From contig CAJQUW010001750.1 in assembly GCA_907163375.1 (NCBI GenBank), positions 124,001-188,000 on the forward strand: a stretch of DNA of 64,000 nucleotides, read 5' to 3'. Below, piece by piece: positions 28,080-39,755 of the stretch. A program made the position numbers and the translations under genes. Each line of letters begins with the position of its first letter. Within the stretch, counting starts at the first letter, position 1. The notes beneath the pieces were generated by a model that did not search any database, had not been told where the DNA came from, and saw only the letters and a program-made list of their open reading frames with translations. This DNA is from Prostheceraeus crozeri (Eukaryota; Platyhelminthes; Polycladida; Euryleptidae).

Positions 28080-29651
28080 GATTCCAAATCTGAAATCCGT
28101 TTTCCAATCCGATGCTTCGTTTTGAAGCTACAGCCCAAAACGTCCCAAATTCTAACTCTGTCGTTTTTCGCCAATGTCCCAAAATCTTAAATGGTGTCTC
28201 ACATCTAAACGAAGACAGATAGGAACAAGCCGATTCTTTCACTGAATTTGTCTCACTCTTAGCTTTCAAACGAGCTATCGCACGACAAAATCCGTCCACT
28301 GGAAACCAAAATCGAAGCAAGCTGTCCAGAGGGGAGGGGGACGTCAGCGAAATTTCAGAATTTGATGAAAAATGTTTTGGTGACGGTCCCAGGTCGAAAT
28401 TCCACACTTTGGAAAATTTTCAAAATTTTACCCATACAAAGTCACTCTGACACTTAGGATTTTTTCAGGTAAGCGAGCTCCGACCTAAAATCTTGTAACC
28501 GCTCTAACTTTTGAACGAAGACAGATAGGAACAAGCCGATTCTTTCACTGAATTTGTCTCACTCTTAGCTTTCAAACGAGCTATCGCACGACAAAATCCG
28601 TCCACTGGAAGCCAAAATCGAAGCGAGCTGTCCAGAGGGGGGGGGACGTCAGTGAAAATTTTTTCTCTGCGATTTCGCTGGAAACATCCTTCCTAATCCA
28701 AAATTTCACGTAGATTCCGAATCTGGCCTCCGTTTTCTCATCCGATGCTTCGTTTGGGCGCTACACACCAAAACGTCCCAAATTCTAACTCTGTCGTTTT
28801 TTCGAAAAATGTTGAAAATTTTTTCTCGCCGATTGACTTGAAACTCACCATACATATAAAGAATTTCACGCTGATTCCAAATCTGAAATCCGTTTTCCAA
28901 TCCGATGCTTCGTTTTGAAGCTAGAGCCCAAAACGTCCCAAATTCTAACTCTGTCGTTTTTCACCAATGTCCCAAAATCTTAAATGGCGTCTCACATCTA
29001 AACGAAGACAGATAGGAACAAGCCGATTCTTTCACTGAATTTGTCTCACTCTTAGCTTTCAAACGAGCTATCGCACGACAAAATCCGTCCACTAGAAGCC
29101 AAAATCGAAGCAACCTGTCCAGAGGGGGGGGACGTCAGCGAAAATTTTTTCTCTCCGATTGACTTGAAACTCACCATACCGATGCAGAATTTCACGCTGA
29201 ATCCGAATCTGGCCTCCGTTTTCTCATCCGATGCTTCGTTTGGGCGCTACACACCAAAACGTCCCAAATTCTAACTCTGTCGTTTTTCGAAAAATGTTGA
29301 ACATTTTTTCTCACCGATTGCCTTGAAACTCACCCTACCGATGCAGAATTTCACGCTGAACACGAATCCGACCTCCGTTTTCTCATCCGACCACTCCTTC
29401 CACTCGAAACAACCCATTTTACAACCCAACATTCAGCAGATTGCACCAAAAACATCACACACTATAGCCTCAAGACTAATCCTGGCGGTCGCCCAAGTCC
29501 ACCACGACACTCTATCGTTCCAGAGGGGGGGGGGACTCAGACCCGAAGCACCACGGCGGCCGACCACGACACTCTGCCGAGCCAGAGGGGGGGGGGACTC
29601 AGCGATGGCGGCCATCTTGCGCTATCTGGTGTTCGCCGTTTTCTTACTACT
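28080..29651 (-). repeat. Right Polinton TIR
   Basis: Inverted, nearly identical match to the left TIR over its outer part, with the same tandem unit inside. The GACGTCAG marker recurs near 28341, 28645 and 29129, so the innermost unit is shortened relative to the left arm. Confidence 0.9.
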
Positions 29652-29657
29652 AGGATT
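29652..29657 (+). repeat. Polinton target-site duplication, right copy
   Basis: AGGATT, identical to 5898-5903 and directly after the last TIR base. Confidence 0.92.
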
Positions 29658-32600
29658 TTCACCTTTTTCCAATTGATAATTTGCATATCATGATCACTCA
29701 TTATATTTTCGACATACCCAGATTTTCCAGTTACAATCCATTAATGCACATACTGTACATATTGGCAATATTTGTTGATTATCAAACTTGAGGAAAGTCC
29801 GAAAACGAGAGACTCGATTGATATTTCGCCCGAAGATAGCCTCCTGTAGGCTATTACCTGAAAGGCCTTGGTAATGAAATAGCAATCGCGCACATCACCC
29901 GTTTTCGGGCTTGCCGCAAGTTTGATAAATTAAATGTTTGGCTCTGCCCCTATTTAGTGAAATGTTTGTTGATGTTCGACAGTCTTAGATGATGGCCGTC
30001 AACTGATATGGTACTCTCAATGTCTCGTAAGAGTTCTTGCAACACTGGATGAAGTTCCCACATTGTGCCAAATGATGAGGCTCAAAATAACAATTTATAT
30101 TTTTTTATGAGGCGAGAGATTTTTGAGAAATGAAATATCGTAGCGGATCATGCTGCATCCCGATGTACATGTCACCAAATCAGAAGTGGCGATTAGGATT
30201 AATACATTGGAGCTATTTTTCGATTTTTAGGCCTAGAATTTGGTTGTTCTACATGATCATGATTCAATTGAAGAAATTTGTCAGTTTTGAATCCTCTGTC
30301 CTTCAATGATAAGTATCATTAATCCACAGAAGTCTTTCTATTGTCTGTTGACAGAAAGACCTGTTGACATCATATTTGTGAAAATGCAATGGCTGGTACA
30401 GGAATATTGCGGAAAATTACGGTATCATTTATGTACGTGCAGTCTTTTTATTGAATTTGATTTAAAGTACTCTCGTGTCGTTTTCTTCCGACAATAATGT
30501 GATTCAGTGAGTGGAAGCATGTGAACATGACTGTAGTTTGTGATCACTTCCTTTATCTTTTGGTAAGGCTCACGCAAACCAAACTCTACTTCCATTTTCT
30601 AAAAACTCCTATTGTATTCAAGAAGAATGTTCATGCCCATACGTACAACATCTGATTAGTCAGGGATTGTTATAATATGAAATATGTACTAGCCAAAACT
30701 CAGAACCAGCCATATCTTTCCCGATCTAGCCTCAGATCTGCGAACCAGAAATTTAAGTATGTGATAAAACGTACTTTATGTTATCAACACCAAGAAATTT
30801 ACCAAAATCAAGAATACATAATCCAGAAGCACACCTGTTTTTTAATTTTCAAGAAAGCAAAATTTATTCTGTTAATCGGAACTAACTCATAAACTGCGAA
30901 CCACAACAACAACCACGGAGAATAATAAGCAGAGATAAATAATGATAAATTAAGAAACAATGGTAATTTGTTTAACAAGGTTCCATCGTCGAACTAAGCG
31001 GCAGACTATTTGTTTAACAGTTTTCAAATTAAATACGACTCGCCTGAGTTCTGCTAGATTCGCAAGCGCTTTTGGTTTCTGGTGGGATCACATTTTCTAG
31101 CCTCTTGGTGGGGGAAAGAAACAATCGTCCTGTAATTCTTCTAGTTATTCTCATAATCTAAAAGCGAACTCGACAACAGGAAATTCTTATCTTCCTCTAT
31201 TTGTAGAATAGAATCTCCCTTCAGTATTACAGGCCCATGCCTTCATATGTGCATACTTGTACAATAGATTCTATACGTAAAAATGCAAAATACTAGATAT
31301 TTTATTTTGTCAGTTTCAGAAACTTCAGACACTTCTAAAAATGCATACTGCCGAAATGAATACTTAGATCATGATAGTAGGCCCAGAAAACATATTTGAA
31401 GCACCGGACGAAATCCAGAAAGAGGAAAAGCCTGCAGCAACTATGCAAAAAATGCAACGATATGAAAATATAAGTCTACAACAACTTCACAGATTCAATA
31501 CTGCAAATACCTATATATCATGGGCCATAGTAGGCCTACCAACGCGCTTTCAAATAGATCTAATTTTAGACTATTCTGCCTCATCCAATAGGTTCCGCAA
31601 TTCTATGAATTTTTCAGAATGTGCACTCAGTCTTTTGCTGTGCAGCGCATTGCATACAATGACGATATAAAGTAGGCCTATGTGACGATACAATAGTAAA
31701 TGTCGATATGGAATGTAATATTCGGTAGAAGAAATGACAGTTAATGCCATAATTACTTCAAATAAAAGGAGAAATAGGAATGCCTATTCAGGCCTATTTA
31801 AGTGTAGTTCAGTGCTGTTTTTGGCAACCAAACCATTCCCTGCGAGTGAAGGTAGGCCTACGTACTGACGAGAGAAAATTTGAAATTTAACAAACGTAAC
31901 AAGCGCTAAGCGGATTGCATGTGTAGTAGGCCTATCAGCAGTAACTTTTCAAGATGATGCATGAAGCCCTTGAATCAAAGCCACGGTTTGTTTGGCAAAT
32001 GACTACTTCAGTAATATTTTGATATCTAAACTATTTTGGAAGACCAGGCTCTACCTTATCTGGAGAAGAAGGGTGGAGGTATTGTATATTGAAGCATATC
32101 AGGGACGCTGTAATTACTTTTCGAACTTAAGTGCATCATTACATGCATATACTAATCGTAAGATAAGTCAATCTTACCTAACTTCCCTACTTATCATGAT
32201 GAGTTTATAAATATACTGAACGGTGAATAAATACTTCTACCGTTTCTACATCAGGCCAATTAGCTACATAAGTGCTGTGTGCATTGACTTAAGTTTGTGG
32301 CTTGTATTCAACAAAGACTATAAAATAATTCGCCTACATATAAACTAATATCTGCTTGGAAGTCAGCATGAATTTTTGAACCTAAACGTATCCAAAACTA
32401 GACAATGCTTTACAGAAAACTCACCTGCATTAACGTATGCAGCCATCAACAATAAATTACGAAATCCTAGCACCTAGACTACTTTCGAAGCAATGAACAA
32501 CACTACCAATACTGACGCACCGAGTGGGACTCGAGGACGATATAAAATTTGGTCATTGCTGGGGCACCGTATGTCACACCCAAGAAAGTACAATACGACG

Positions 32601-32863
32601 TATCGCGAAAGTACTTGGGTCGAAAACACAAATTGAGCTGAAGCAGCTAGGTTCCTACAAATATAACTTAATGACCAACCCATTAAAATCGCTTAAGCGT
32701 TTTTTCAATTGTACTAAACAAGCAAAAAATTGCCTTTGATGTAAGGTTACGCCCAAATAAATTCCAGCTATACTGTTGAGGAAAGAAAATTTTATTCTAC
32801 GAATGGGCGTATAAGTTATACGTCTGTTTGTAAAATAGAGAATTATTACAAAGTTCTCATTTT
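29658..32863. other. Anonymous DNA right of the Polinton
   Basis: No gene recognised. Between about 31370 and 31940 the palindrome TAGGCCTA or close relatives recur at least four times. Near 32800 a GGGCGTATAAGTTATACG hairpin belongs to the GACGAAGNGGCG repeat family. Confidence 0.5.
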
Positions 32864-33081
32864 TATGCTGACGAAGAGGCGTATGAGTTTTACGCCTCTT
32901 CGTAAAATTACAATTCGCACAGTTTGGGATCATACGCCCTCCCCATGTTTCTGAAACTCATACAACATTTCAGATTCGAGTCTTGAAAATGTCACCATTG
33001 AAAAGAGCGACGCGGAAAACCCCCGAATATGTTCTTATCTCAAAAAGTCAAATTTTGCTCATGCGCCCCTTCGTCAACATA
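32864..33081. repeat. Short MITE-like element with 24-bp TIRs
   Basis: The left end TATGCTGACGAAGAGGCGTA and the right end (inverted) TATGTTGACGAAGGGGCGCA match at all but three of the first 20 positions. Within the left end ACGAAGAGGCGT and ACGCCTCTTCGT (32871-32903) form a perfect 12-bp stem. The same TIR-like sequence starts the repeat at 4237. Confidence 0.55.
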
Positions 33082-35243
33082 GCGACGATTTGTATAGATT
33101 TTCAGTTCAATCCATCACACTGATAATGTCTCAGAAAAAGAAATGCTCTGAAGTCATTAAATGATGACAAGTAATAAAACTATAAACCAATTGCCGTCTA
33201 CTTCATCGGTAATGGGGACTTGGAATCGATAAACTCTCAAGAGTGAAGTATTTTGTGCTTACTCTCAACGTGTGTTATGCATATCATGTATTTATCGTCA
33301 CTCACACATGATTGAATAATCATGATTAAGAAGCCAAATGCAAGAGAATGAGGTATATAAAATTGAAAATAAATTTAGTTACCCAAAACGAAACAACTGA
33401 AAATCATAAGAGCAAATACGCACATTACAGACAATCACGAGGAATTACGCGAATTAAAAGATGCAGGACTTACTCAAAGGCGACAGATTAACCAAAATAC
33501 AAGATGGAATTGAATCATTCAGACTTACATGAAGCATAGAAATAGCAAGACGAACAACCTTTCCATGACAAACCAAGAAATTGACCTATGTTTCACAAAT
33601 GAATCGAATTTGCTTCTAAATTGATGTTGCAAATCATCCGAGGAGTAAAATCAATTGTTCTATTGTCAAAGTTATAAAAGAACATTTTGTTTTAATTGTT
33701 TTCATATCTCCACGAAGCAAGCATTCATAGTTTGAATATTCTTTTTCATGATGACTTTCATAAAGACTGCACAAGACACTATTGATCTATAATGCATTGA
33801 TTAATAGCATAAAGCTAACTGGATTTCATTCGAGTGAATGAATCAATGTTTATTTAAGAAAACACAAAAAAGAATTCTCAAAGTTAATTTTGGGTCGGTC
33901 AAAGAACAGTTCCACGAAATCACGTGTTTCAAATTCATCATCTATTTGTTCAAGAGATTCATGAGTTCGATCAAACGGAATTTGTAGCGATTTTCAAATA
34001 CCATTCAAACCAGTTTGATAAGATAATTCTTGGTAAACTGAAATAAACAGATGCCATGCGTTTACATACATCTGAAGGAAAATTATGCAATGTATCAGAT
34101 TCTACGTATGTTCTCTGACCGACGCACCTCACATCTTCGTAAAATGAGTTATAACAGACAATTTTTGAAATGTATGCGAAGCATTGTGAGACAAATGATG
34201 TACATGTCAAAATTGCAGAACGACAGGTATGTTACTTTTACTTCTACTCAAATTTCTATAGGGAGATTTCTATTTTGGCGGCCACAAATGTTCTCTTACC
34301 GACGTTGGCTCGAACGAAAAGTCTCCGAAAACTCCACAAGACAAATTTTCGTGTGGTTCTCCTATCAAATTTCATTTCAGTGCCATATCAAATGAAAACG
34401 GTTCGTTTACGTATAGGGTCATATATGACCTTTTTTAAAAGTATGTAAAATTAAGATGGATCACAGTTGAAAGTACAGCATCGGTAACTTTGTCAGTCTT
34501 AAAAACAATAACAAGGTCTTTTTGATTTGATTTAAACAGCTTACGGTAAACCGAAAATAATCAATATAGTTGGTTTATGTTTGGGGGTACCAAATACAGC
34601 CTACATGTATGTGAAATAGGCTGTACAATGCACATATACATGTTACTAGCATCAGTAATAGTTAGTTGTAAAAGATTGAAATGCTAAAAAAAGTCAAAGC
34701 CGTTCATCAATTCTGGAGCGCTTGAATACAAAACACTGGATCAAGCGTATTAAGCTATAAAGGTTTCAATAAACATATAGGCCTGCAATGATGAAAAATG
34801 CTCATATGAAAATGCTTGATGAATAGTTTTTAACCCAGATGTGAACATGATTGAATTATTTGCTCCTGGACCTATACGGGTGAAACGTCAAGAACATGAG
34901 AAGTAAAGAACATCGGTGAGCAGTGAGAAATTTTGACACACATAAGGTCGGAGAAAGCCACGCACGTAGCCGAGAAGAACCACGAGACGAATTTTACCAA
35001 CGTGACCACGGTGGATAGAGAGACTCGTTGGCGAGAGCGAATAGACCAGAAAACTCGGTAGCAAGAATCGTGTTAAGTTTGACTTAAGTTCTATGTGGAA
35101 TGACTGTATATATAATGACTTATTATGTATTTGGTTTCAATTTGAATGTACAGTGTAGGCTATATACTTTCCTCGTTATCTATGTTTTTCATCATCGCAT
35201 TTTCTCCTTCAATTTTTTTATTTTCTTTCACTGCATTATTATC
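33082..35243. other. Anonymous AT-rich DNA
   Basis: No gene recognised. A slightly GC-richer stretch at about 34910-35090 has no clear coding frame. Confidence 0.5.
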
Positions 35244-36153
35244 CCTATCAGGACCGGGGGCCCTTCTCAAATTTTCCATATTCGGATGGATAATTTGGAT
35301 GTTCGGATGTTCTACCTATTTCGACTCTCCTTTTTCGAATGGTAGTGCCTATTTCGCATGATTCGAACACCTTCATACAAAAACTTAAAATTTAAAATTT
35401 GTATTTTCAATCTTTTTCATTTTTCATGAATATACGCATGCATCTTTTTTGACTTTTGAAAAACTGTTCATTACAACTAAAGTATTCATGCAAACTTTTG
35501 CTCAAGTATATCTATATGGTGTTATAGGCATAATATTCTACGTTAACTTTAAAAATAACAATTTGAAATTTGAACGAAAATGTTGGCTTTTCATGTATTA
35601 TTGCATTTTTCTATCTTAACAAATGTCTCGTTTTATTTACTTATTCACAATTAAGACAAGGTGATGATATATCCCGAATGCAATCTTTCGAATGGTGATA
35701 TGTATTTTGCACTATTCTGTGGGTTTCATGTCTAAAAATTCACATTAAAACTCCATATTTTCACATTTTACATTCACATGTACATGTATACATTACATGT
35801 ACAATTATGCATGTACTATGTATTATATACAAAATATGTATAATTTGTCACATTTCCATTTTGGGAAATAGGATGAATGTGTATCTTAACAATCTTTAAT
35901 TGCACATGCATAAACAACGTGTAAATATGATACAGAAATATTATATCAATGATCAATTCCACTCTAATTGAAACCATCAATTTTCTAAAAAGTACTTTTA
36001 AAAATGACCTTACAGAAAATCAATTTTGCCCAAATTTTTACTGAAAGTTCAACATACATAGAAACTAAAAGTCACAAAAAGTTGAAATTCTATCTGACTT
36101 ATTTTAGGAGATATGAAAAGAAGTTGATAGAGTGCCTCCTCCGGTCCTGATAG
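35244..36153. repeat. MITE-like element, TIR CCTATCAGGACCGG
   Basis: CCTATCAGGACCGGGGG at the left end and CCTCCGGTCCTGATAGG at the right end are inverted copies with one mismatch. The inside is AT-rich and has no transposase. Flanks are TTAT and ATTA, so the target duplication is not clear. The superfamily is not assigned. Confidence 0.5.
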
Positions 36154-37465
36154 GATTAACTATTACATAAATTTCATTTTTTGGTGTAAATTTAGTTATT
36201 TTTGTTGTTGTTTCTTTTGTTATATTGTAATTCCTTTTTTTGTTATCGGTATTATTATTTAGGTTGCTTTGTTTTTTCTCAATCGATATATCATTTCACT
36301 AATTCATGTTCTTTCCGTCTATACCTGTATTCTAACCCCTTTCAGTATTGTTCAAGCATGTCTGTTTTTTCTTTTTTTCTCGTTTGGTATTATTCCACAT
36401 CATTTGTGATGACTGTTTTCGTTCCTGCCAATCAAATCCAATTTTTTGATGTTGATAAGTCATTGTTCCACATTATTGTAAAGTGAATTTCATTGTGTCA
36501 CGGTCCAGCATGTCCTTCGATAATTGACCATGAATAATTGATGTCGCACAATGTCTGCATGTCATATGCCATTCTGTCATTCCGTTAAAGACTCCTGGGG
36601 GTGCTCGAAAAGACCCTCCCGCATTGAAATCGGAGTTCTGTGAATGCTACGTCAGCAAGCTGGGCTCCCTACATCGAAAGCATTATCATTTCACTAATAC
36701 TAATGATACATTCATGGAAATTCAATGATTGAGGAATCATTTATGGTAGTTTGTTCTAAGAAAAGGTACCTTGTTGACGTAGTTTTTTTATTATGAGAAG
36801 GGGAAATTCATGTTTCAATAAAAAATCAAAAATCATAAATCCACAATGTCAAAGACATCAGCAAGTAAAATTAAGTCAGCAAAATTATTGACTCATCTTG
36901 TAGCTAAGACCACAAAGCAGTTTTGTCTATGTTTTGTTTGATGCATTGGCACAATTACCCGTCCGTTCATCATATGAGGGGTTATATCATACACAGGATG
37001 ATCTATACAATGACACTTCTGATACGACTGTACAAAAAGTCTCTTTCCACACTTCAAAAAAATTGTCGAATTATTTTCACAATTGCAGTTGGAGTAACGA
37101 ATGATCTTCGCGCGATTAAAAAACATGTCGCAATGTTAAATTATTTTCGATTGTACATAATTTACTTTATATATGAATGATTTGCATTGGAAAACATAAA
37201 TTAATGTTCATTGACCAATTTTTGGCTTCCCTCCCAGGTACAGTGTATTGTCGTCTGAACATCTCTTTGTCAATTCAAGTCCTTCATTTACTTGACATCT
37301 GTTGATTATTGCGCTGCCGCATTTAATCGAATTCAGGCTATAGGTTTATCTACGCACATATAAGCTAATTTAGGAAACTATGTCGCAATCATAAGATGTC
37401 GTAATGGTGAAAGCTCTACATTCCAACACTTATGAAATCAAGTTGATGGCAGTGCCGTCTACTCG
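36154..37465. other. Anonymous AT-rich DNA
   Basis: No gene or clear repeat was recognised before the LINE that begins near 37466. Confidence 0.5.
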
Positions 37466-38378
37466 ATGATGTCTACTCTAGAACCGGATATGAGCAAACT
37501 GGATAGCACAACTTATGATACTGTACTTGATAATATTCTGAAGAACTGCAATAAAGAGGAATTTTTGACTGTTATTTGAAAAAATTACGATTCTTCATAG
37601 TCAACCAAGTAACTCGGCAATACTTGATAAACTGAAGAATGCAACACTAGTAACTTCGAAATGTTTTCATGTTTACGACAATCTCTCTTCTCCAAGCTAC
37701 AAGAACCTGATGAATAAACAATATTAGAACAAAGAGCTGAAAGGTAGAAGAGAAATGCACACCATCCTCCCTGACATCATCACAGTTGGAACTTGTCTTG
37801 TTCATAAAATTAGCTCTGCTGATCTCGATGAAATCCTTATTAAAAACATCGCAGTACAGTGGATATAAGTTCTAATCAAAATGAAATGATCTGCAATCTT
37901 CTACAAGTTATCTCAGAAAAAAATTAAAAAAGAAATTAAATCGGATCAAGTGAAGTGTGATGTTTCTAGATTGCATGAAGAACGAGATAAAAATAATGCA
38001 GAAATGCAACAATTGAAAATGCAAATTGCAGAATTAAAAGAAACACTCGGGACTTCAAAACTTGAACTTGATGACAAGATTTATGCAGTTTTAAAATCTT
38101 TGTGTGTTTTTGAATCAACTAGCAAGATTGAAAAAAGATTTGATAGTTCGTCTACTGAAGATGATGTTGACTGTACAAACGATGAAAAGAACAAGAGAAA
38201 GAAAACTAAGCACAGATCTAAGAAACTTGAAACGAATGAAACAAATGTTGATGTGAATGTGGAGTCTCCTGAAAATACAGATCTTTTCAATGATTCCGCG
38301 AATGTCACTCATGAAAGCAACGATAGAAAAGCGAGAAATGCTTCTAATGCAGCTTCCGGTTCAAATAAGAGTAATGCC
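37466..38378 (+). pseudogene. LINE ORF1, N-terminal part
   Basis: The first frame begins MMSTLEPDMSKLDSTTYDTV and soon meets a stop; the best preserved part is 37950-38378. It encodes a coiled coil (RLHEERDKNNAEMQQLKMQIAEL) and a Lys/Asp/Glu-rich linker (NKRKKTKHRSKKLE). Such coiled coil plus charged linker plans are usual for LINE ORF1 RNA-binding proteins. The frame is cut by the BEL/Pao LTR at 38379 and resumes beyond 51084. The domain after the insertion has Cys/His spacing (CSNSNC, WVHKIRKIHH) that might be a zinc finger. Confidence 0.6.
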
Positions 38379-38662
38379 TGTAGAAATCTCTACCCTTCTG
38401 AAGTCCTGTTATTCTGTTGTCCCATCATTCATATTTCTATTCTGAAAGAGTTCTATGTTGACCGAGAATAATTTCAAATTTTTATCTATGACTATGTGGG
38501 ATTGACATGTATGTGAATTCAATTGTATAACAACAAATATCTTGCTCTTGTGCGCTGGAGGTACAGCATCAAAAAACCTCGACTTTTAACGCAGATCAGC
38601 ACCGTTGTGATTGAGATGCAAAATACACAACATTTGCTGCCATAAACAGATCTGTTAATCTG
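38379..38662 (+). repeat. 5' LTR of the BEL/Pao element
   Basis: It matches 50801-51084 closely over about 275 bases; the last few bases differ. It interrupts LINE ORF1. The internal end is followed closely by TGGTATGG, a possible primer-binding start. Confidence 0.85.
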
Positions 38663-39111
38663 TTAATGGTATGGAATCTCAACGGATGTGAAGGATTTCC
38701 AATTGATCTGCGAATTAATGGTGATTACAGAAGATACTGGATTACACTGAACAGATTGTGAAACGGTGGTTACTTTAAAGATTTCTGATCATTTCAAGTT
38801 GCATGCAGCAAATTTCAGTCGGATATCGGTGAGGTCTATTATTTGACTTATGAAATTATAGTGTTAGACCTTTTGTAGACTTAAAGCATATTCTGTATTC
38901 CGCTGTATTTGCCTAGCTATTTGATTATCCACTAGTTAACTGCTTGTCATTAGCTAGAATCTAACTCTTGAGTTCTAGATACTTGTCCTACAAAGTTTGC
39001 CAGTTTTCTGTAATTATCTTGTCTTCTTTTTGCGCAACTGTGCTAAAAGACGTGGTAGCTTGATTATGACGGAACCTATTGTAAAGTTGAAGCAATCAAG
39101 GGCAGGGCCAT

Positions 39112-39749
39112 TTGAGCGACTTAACAAAAAAGAAGCGTGCCTGCGATGACACGTTTGTTGATGGCTCGTCCATTACTACGATCAAGCTTTGTCTAAATGC
39201 TTATGAAAAGTCGTTTGCTAACTTTGTTGCTTCACATGAAAAATATCTGAGTGTTGAAAATGACTCGCATGAGATAGATAAGGCCAATGGTGTGTATGAG
39301 GATCACAGAGACCATATTCTACGTTTACAAATCGAATTCTCCAGATTGGAAACAAATCATGCTGAAACTCATATCGCTGCTAGATCAAAGGTTAGTCTCA
39401 CAAGAAAAAGTGGCTCTTCTTCAGCCGAGATTGAGTTGAGGGAAGCCGAAATATCGATGCAAGCACTGAAGGAAAAACATAAACTTGACATGGCCGAAGC
39501 AGAGATAAGAATGCGAAGAGAGATGCTCGAACTCGAAACCAAAAAGAAACTTGCAGAAGAGAAGATAATGTTGGACGGCAGTACGAGACGAACAGAGTCA
39601 TCGGGCTCAAAGGGTAGAATCGGCATGCAAGTTGATCAGCGTTTGAGTGAACAAGAATTTGATGGTAGGATTGTGTCTGATAGACAGGAAGAGCAGATAG
39701 AGGCTTGGCGTCTGATTGCGGAAACAATTCGTCAAGGATCATCACTTCC
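39112..39749 (+). pseudogene. BEL/Pao gag, N-terminal part
   Basis: It codes for a long helical region (AEIELREAEISMQALKEKHKLDMAEAE and RREMLELETKKKLAEEK in type) of the kind found at the start of BEL/Pao Gag proteins. It ends in QEEQIEAWRLIAETIRQ just before the nested LINE. Fossil part of the larger element. Confidence 0.7.
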
Positions 39750-39755
39750 ACCTAT
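39750..39755 (+). repeat. Target-site duplication of the nested LINE, left
   Basis: ACCTAT, repeated at 43657-43662 after the LINE tail. Confidence 0.75.

Larger units (their letters stand above)
5904..29651. mobile_element. Polinton (Maverick), near-complete
   Basis: The element is 23.7 kb, starts AGTAGTAAGAAAACGGCG and ends with the reverse complement, between exact AGGATT duplications. It has the Polinton core set: polymerase B, retroviral-type integrase with chromodomain, FtsK/HerA-type ATPase, adenain-like cysteine protease and double-jelly-roll major capsid protein. It also has basic virion proteins and accessory genes. Gene order from the left: zinc-finger/coiled-coil gene, 88-aa gene, small minus ORFs, polB (plus), two large paralogous minus genes, a plus block with the TBP-like gene, then a long minus block of structural genes ending with an early-type gene near the right TIR. 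It is broken in about three genes but otherwise looks whole. Intact duplications and nearly identical TIRs suggest a recent insertion. Confidence 0.95.
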
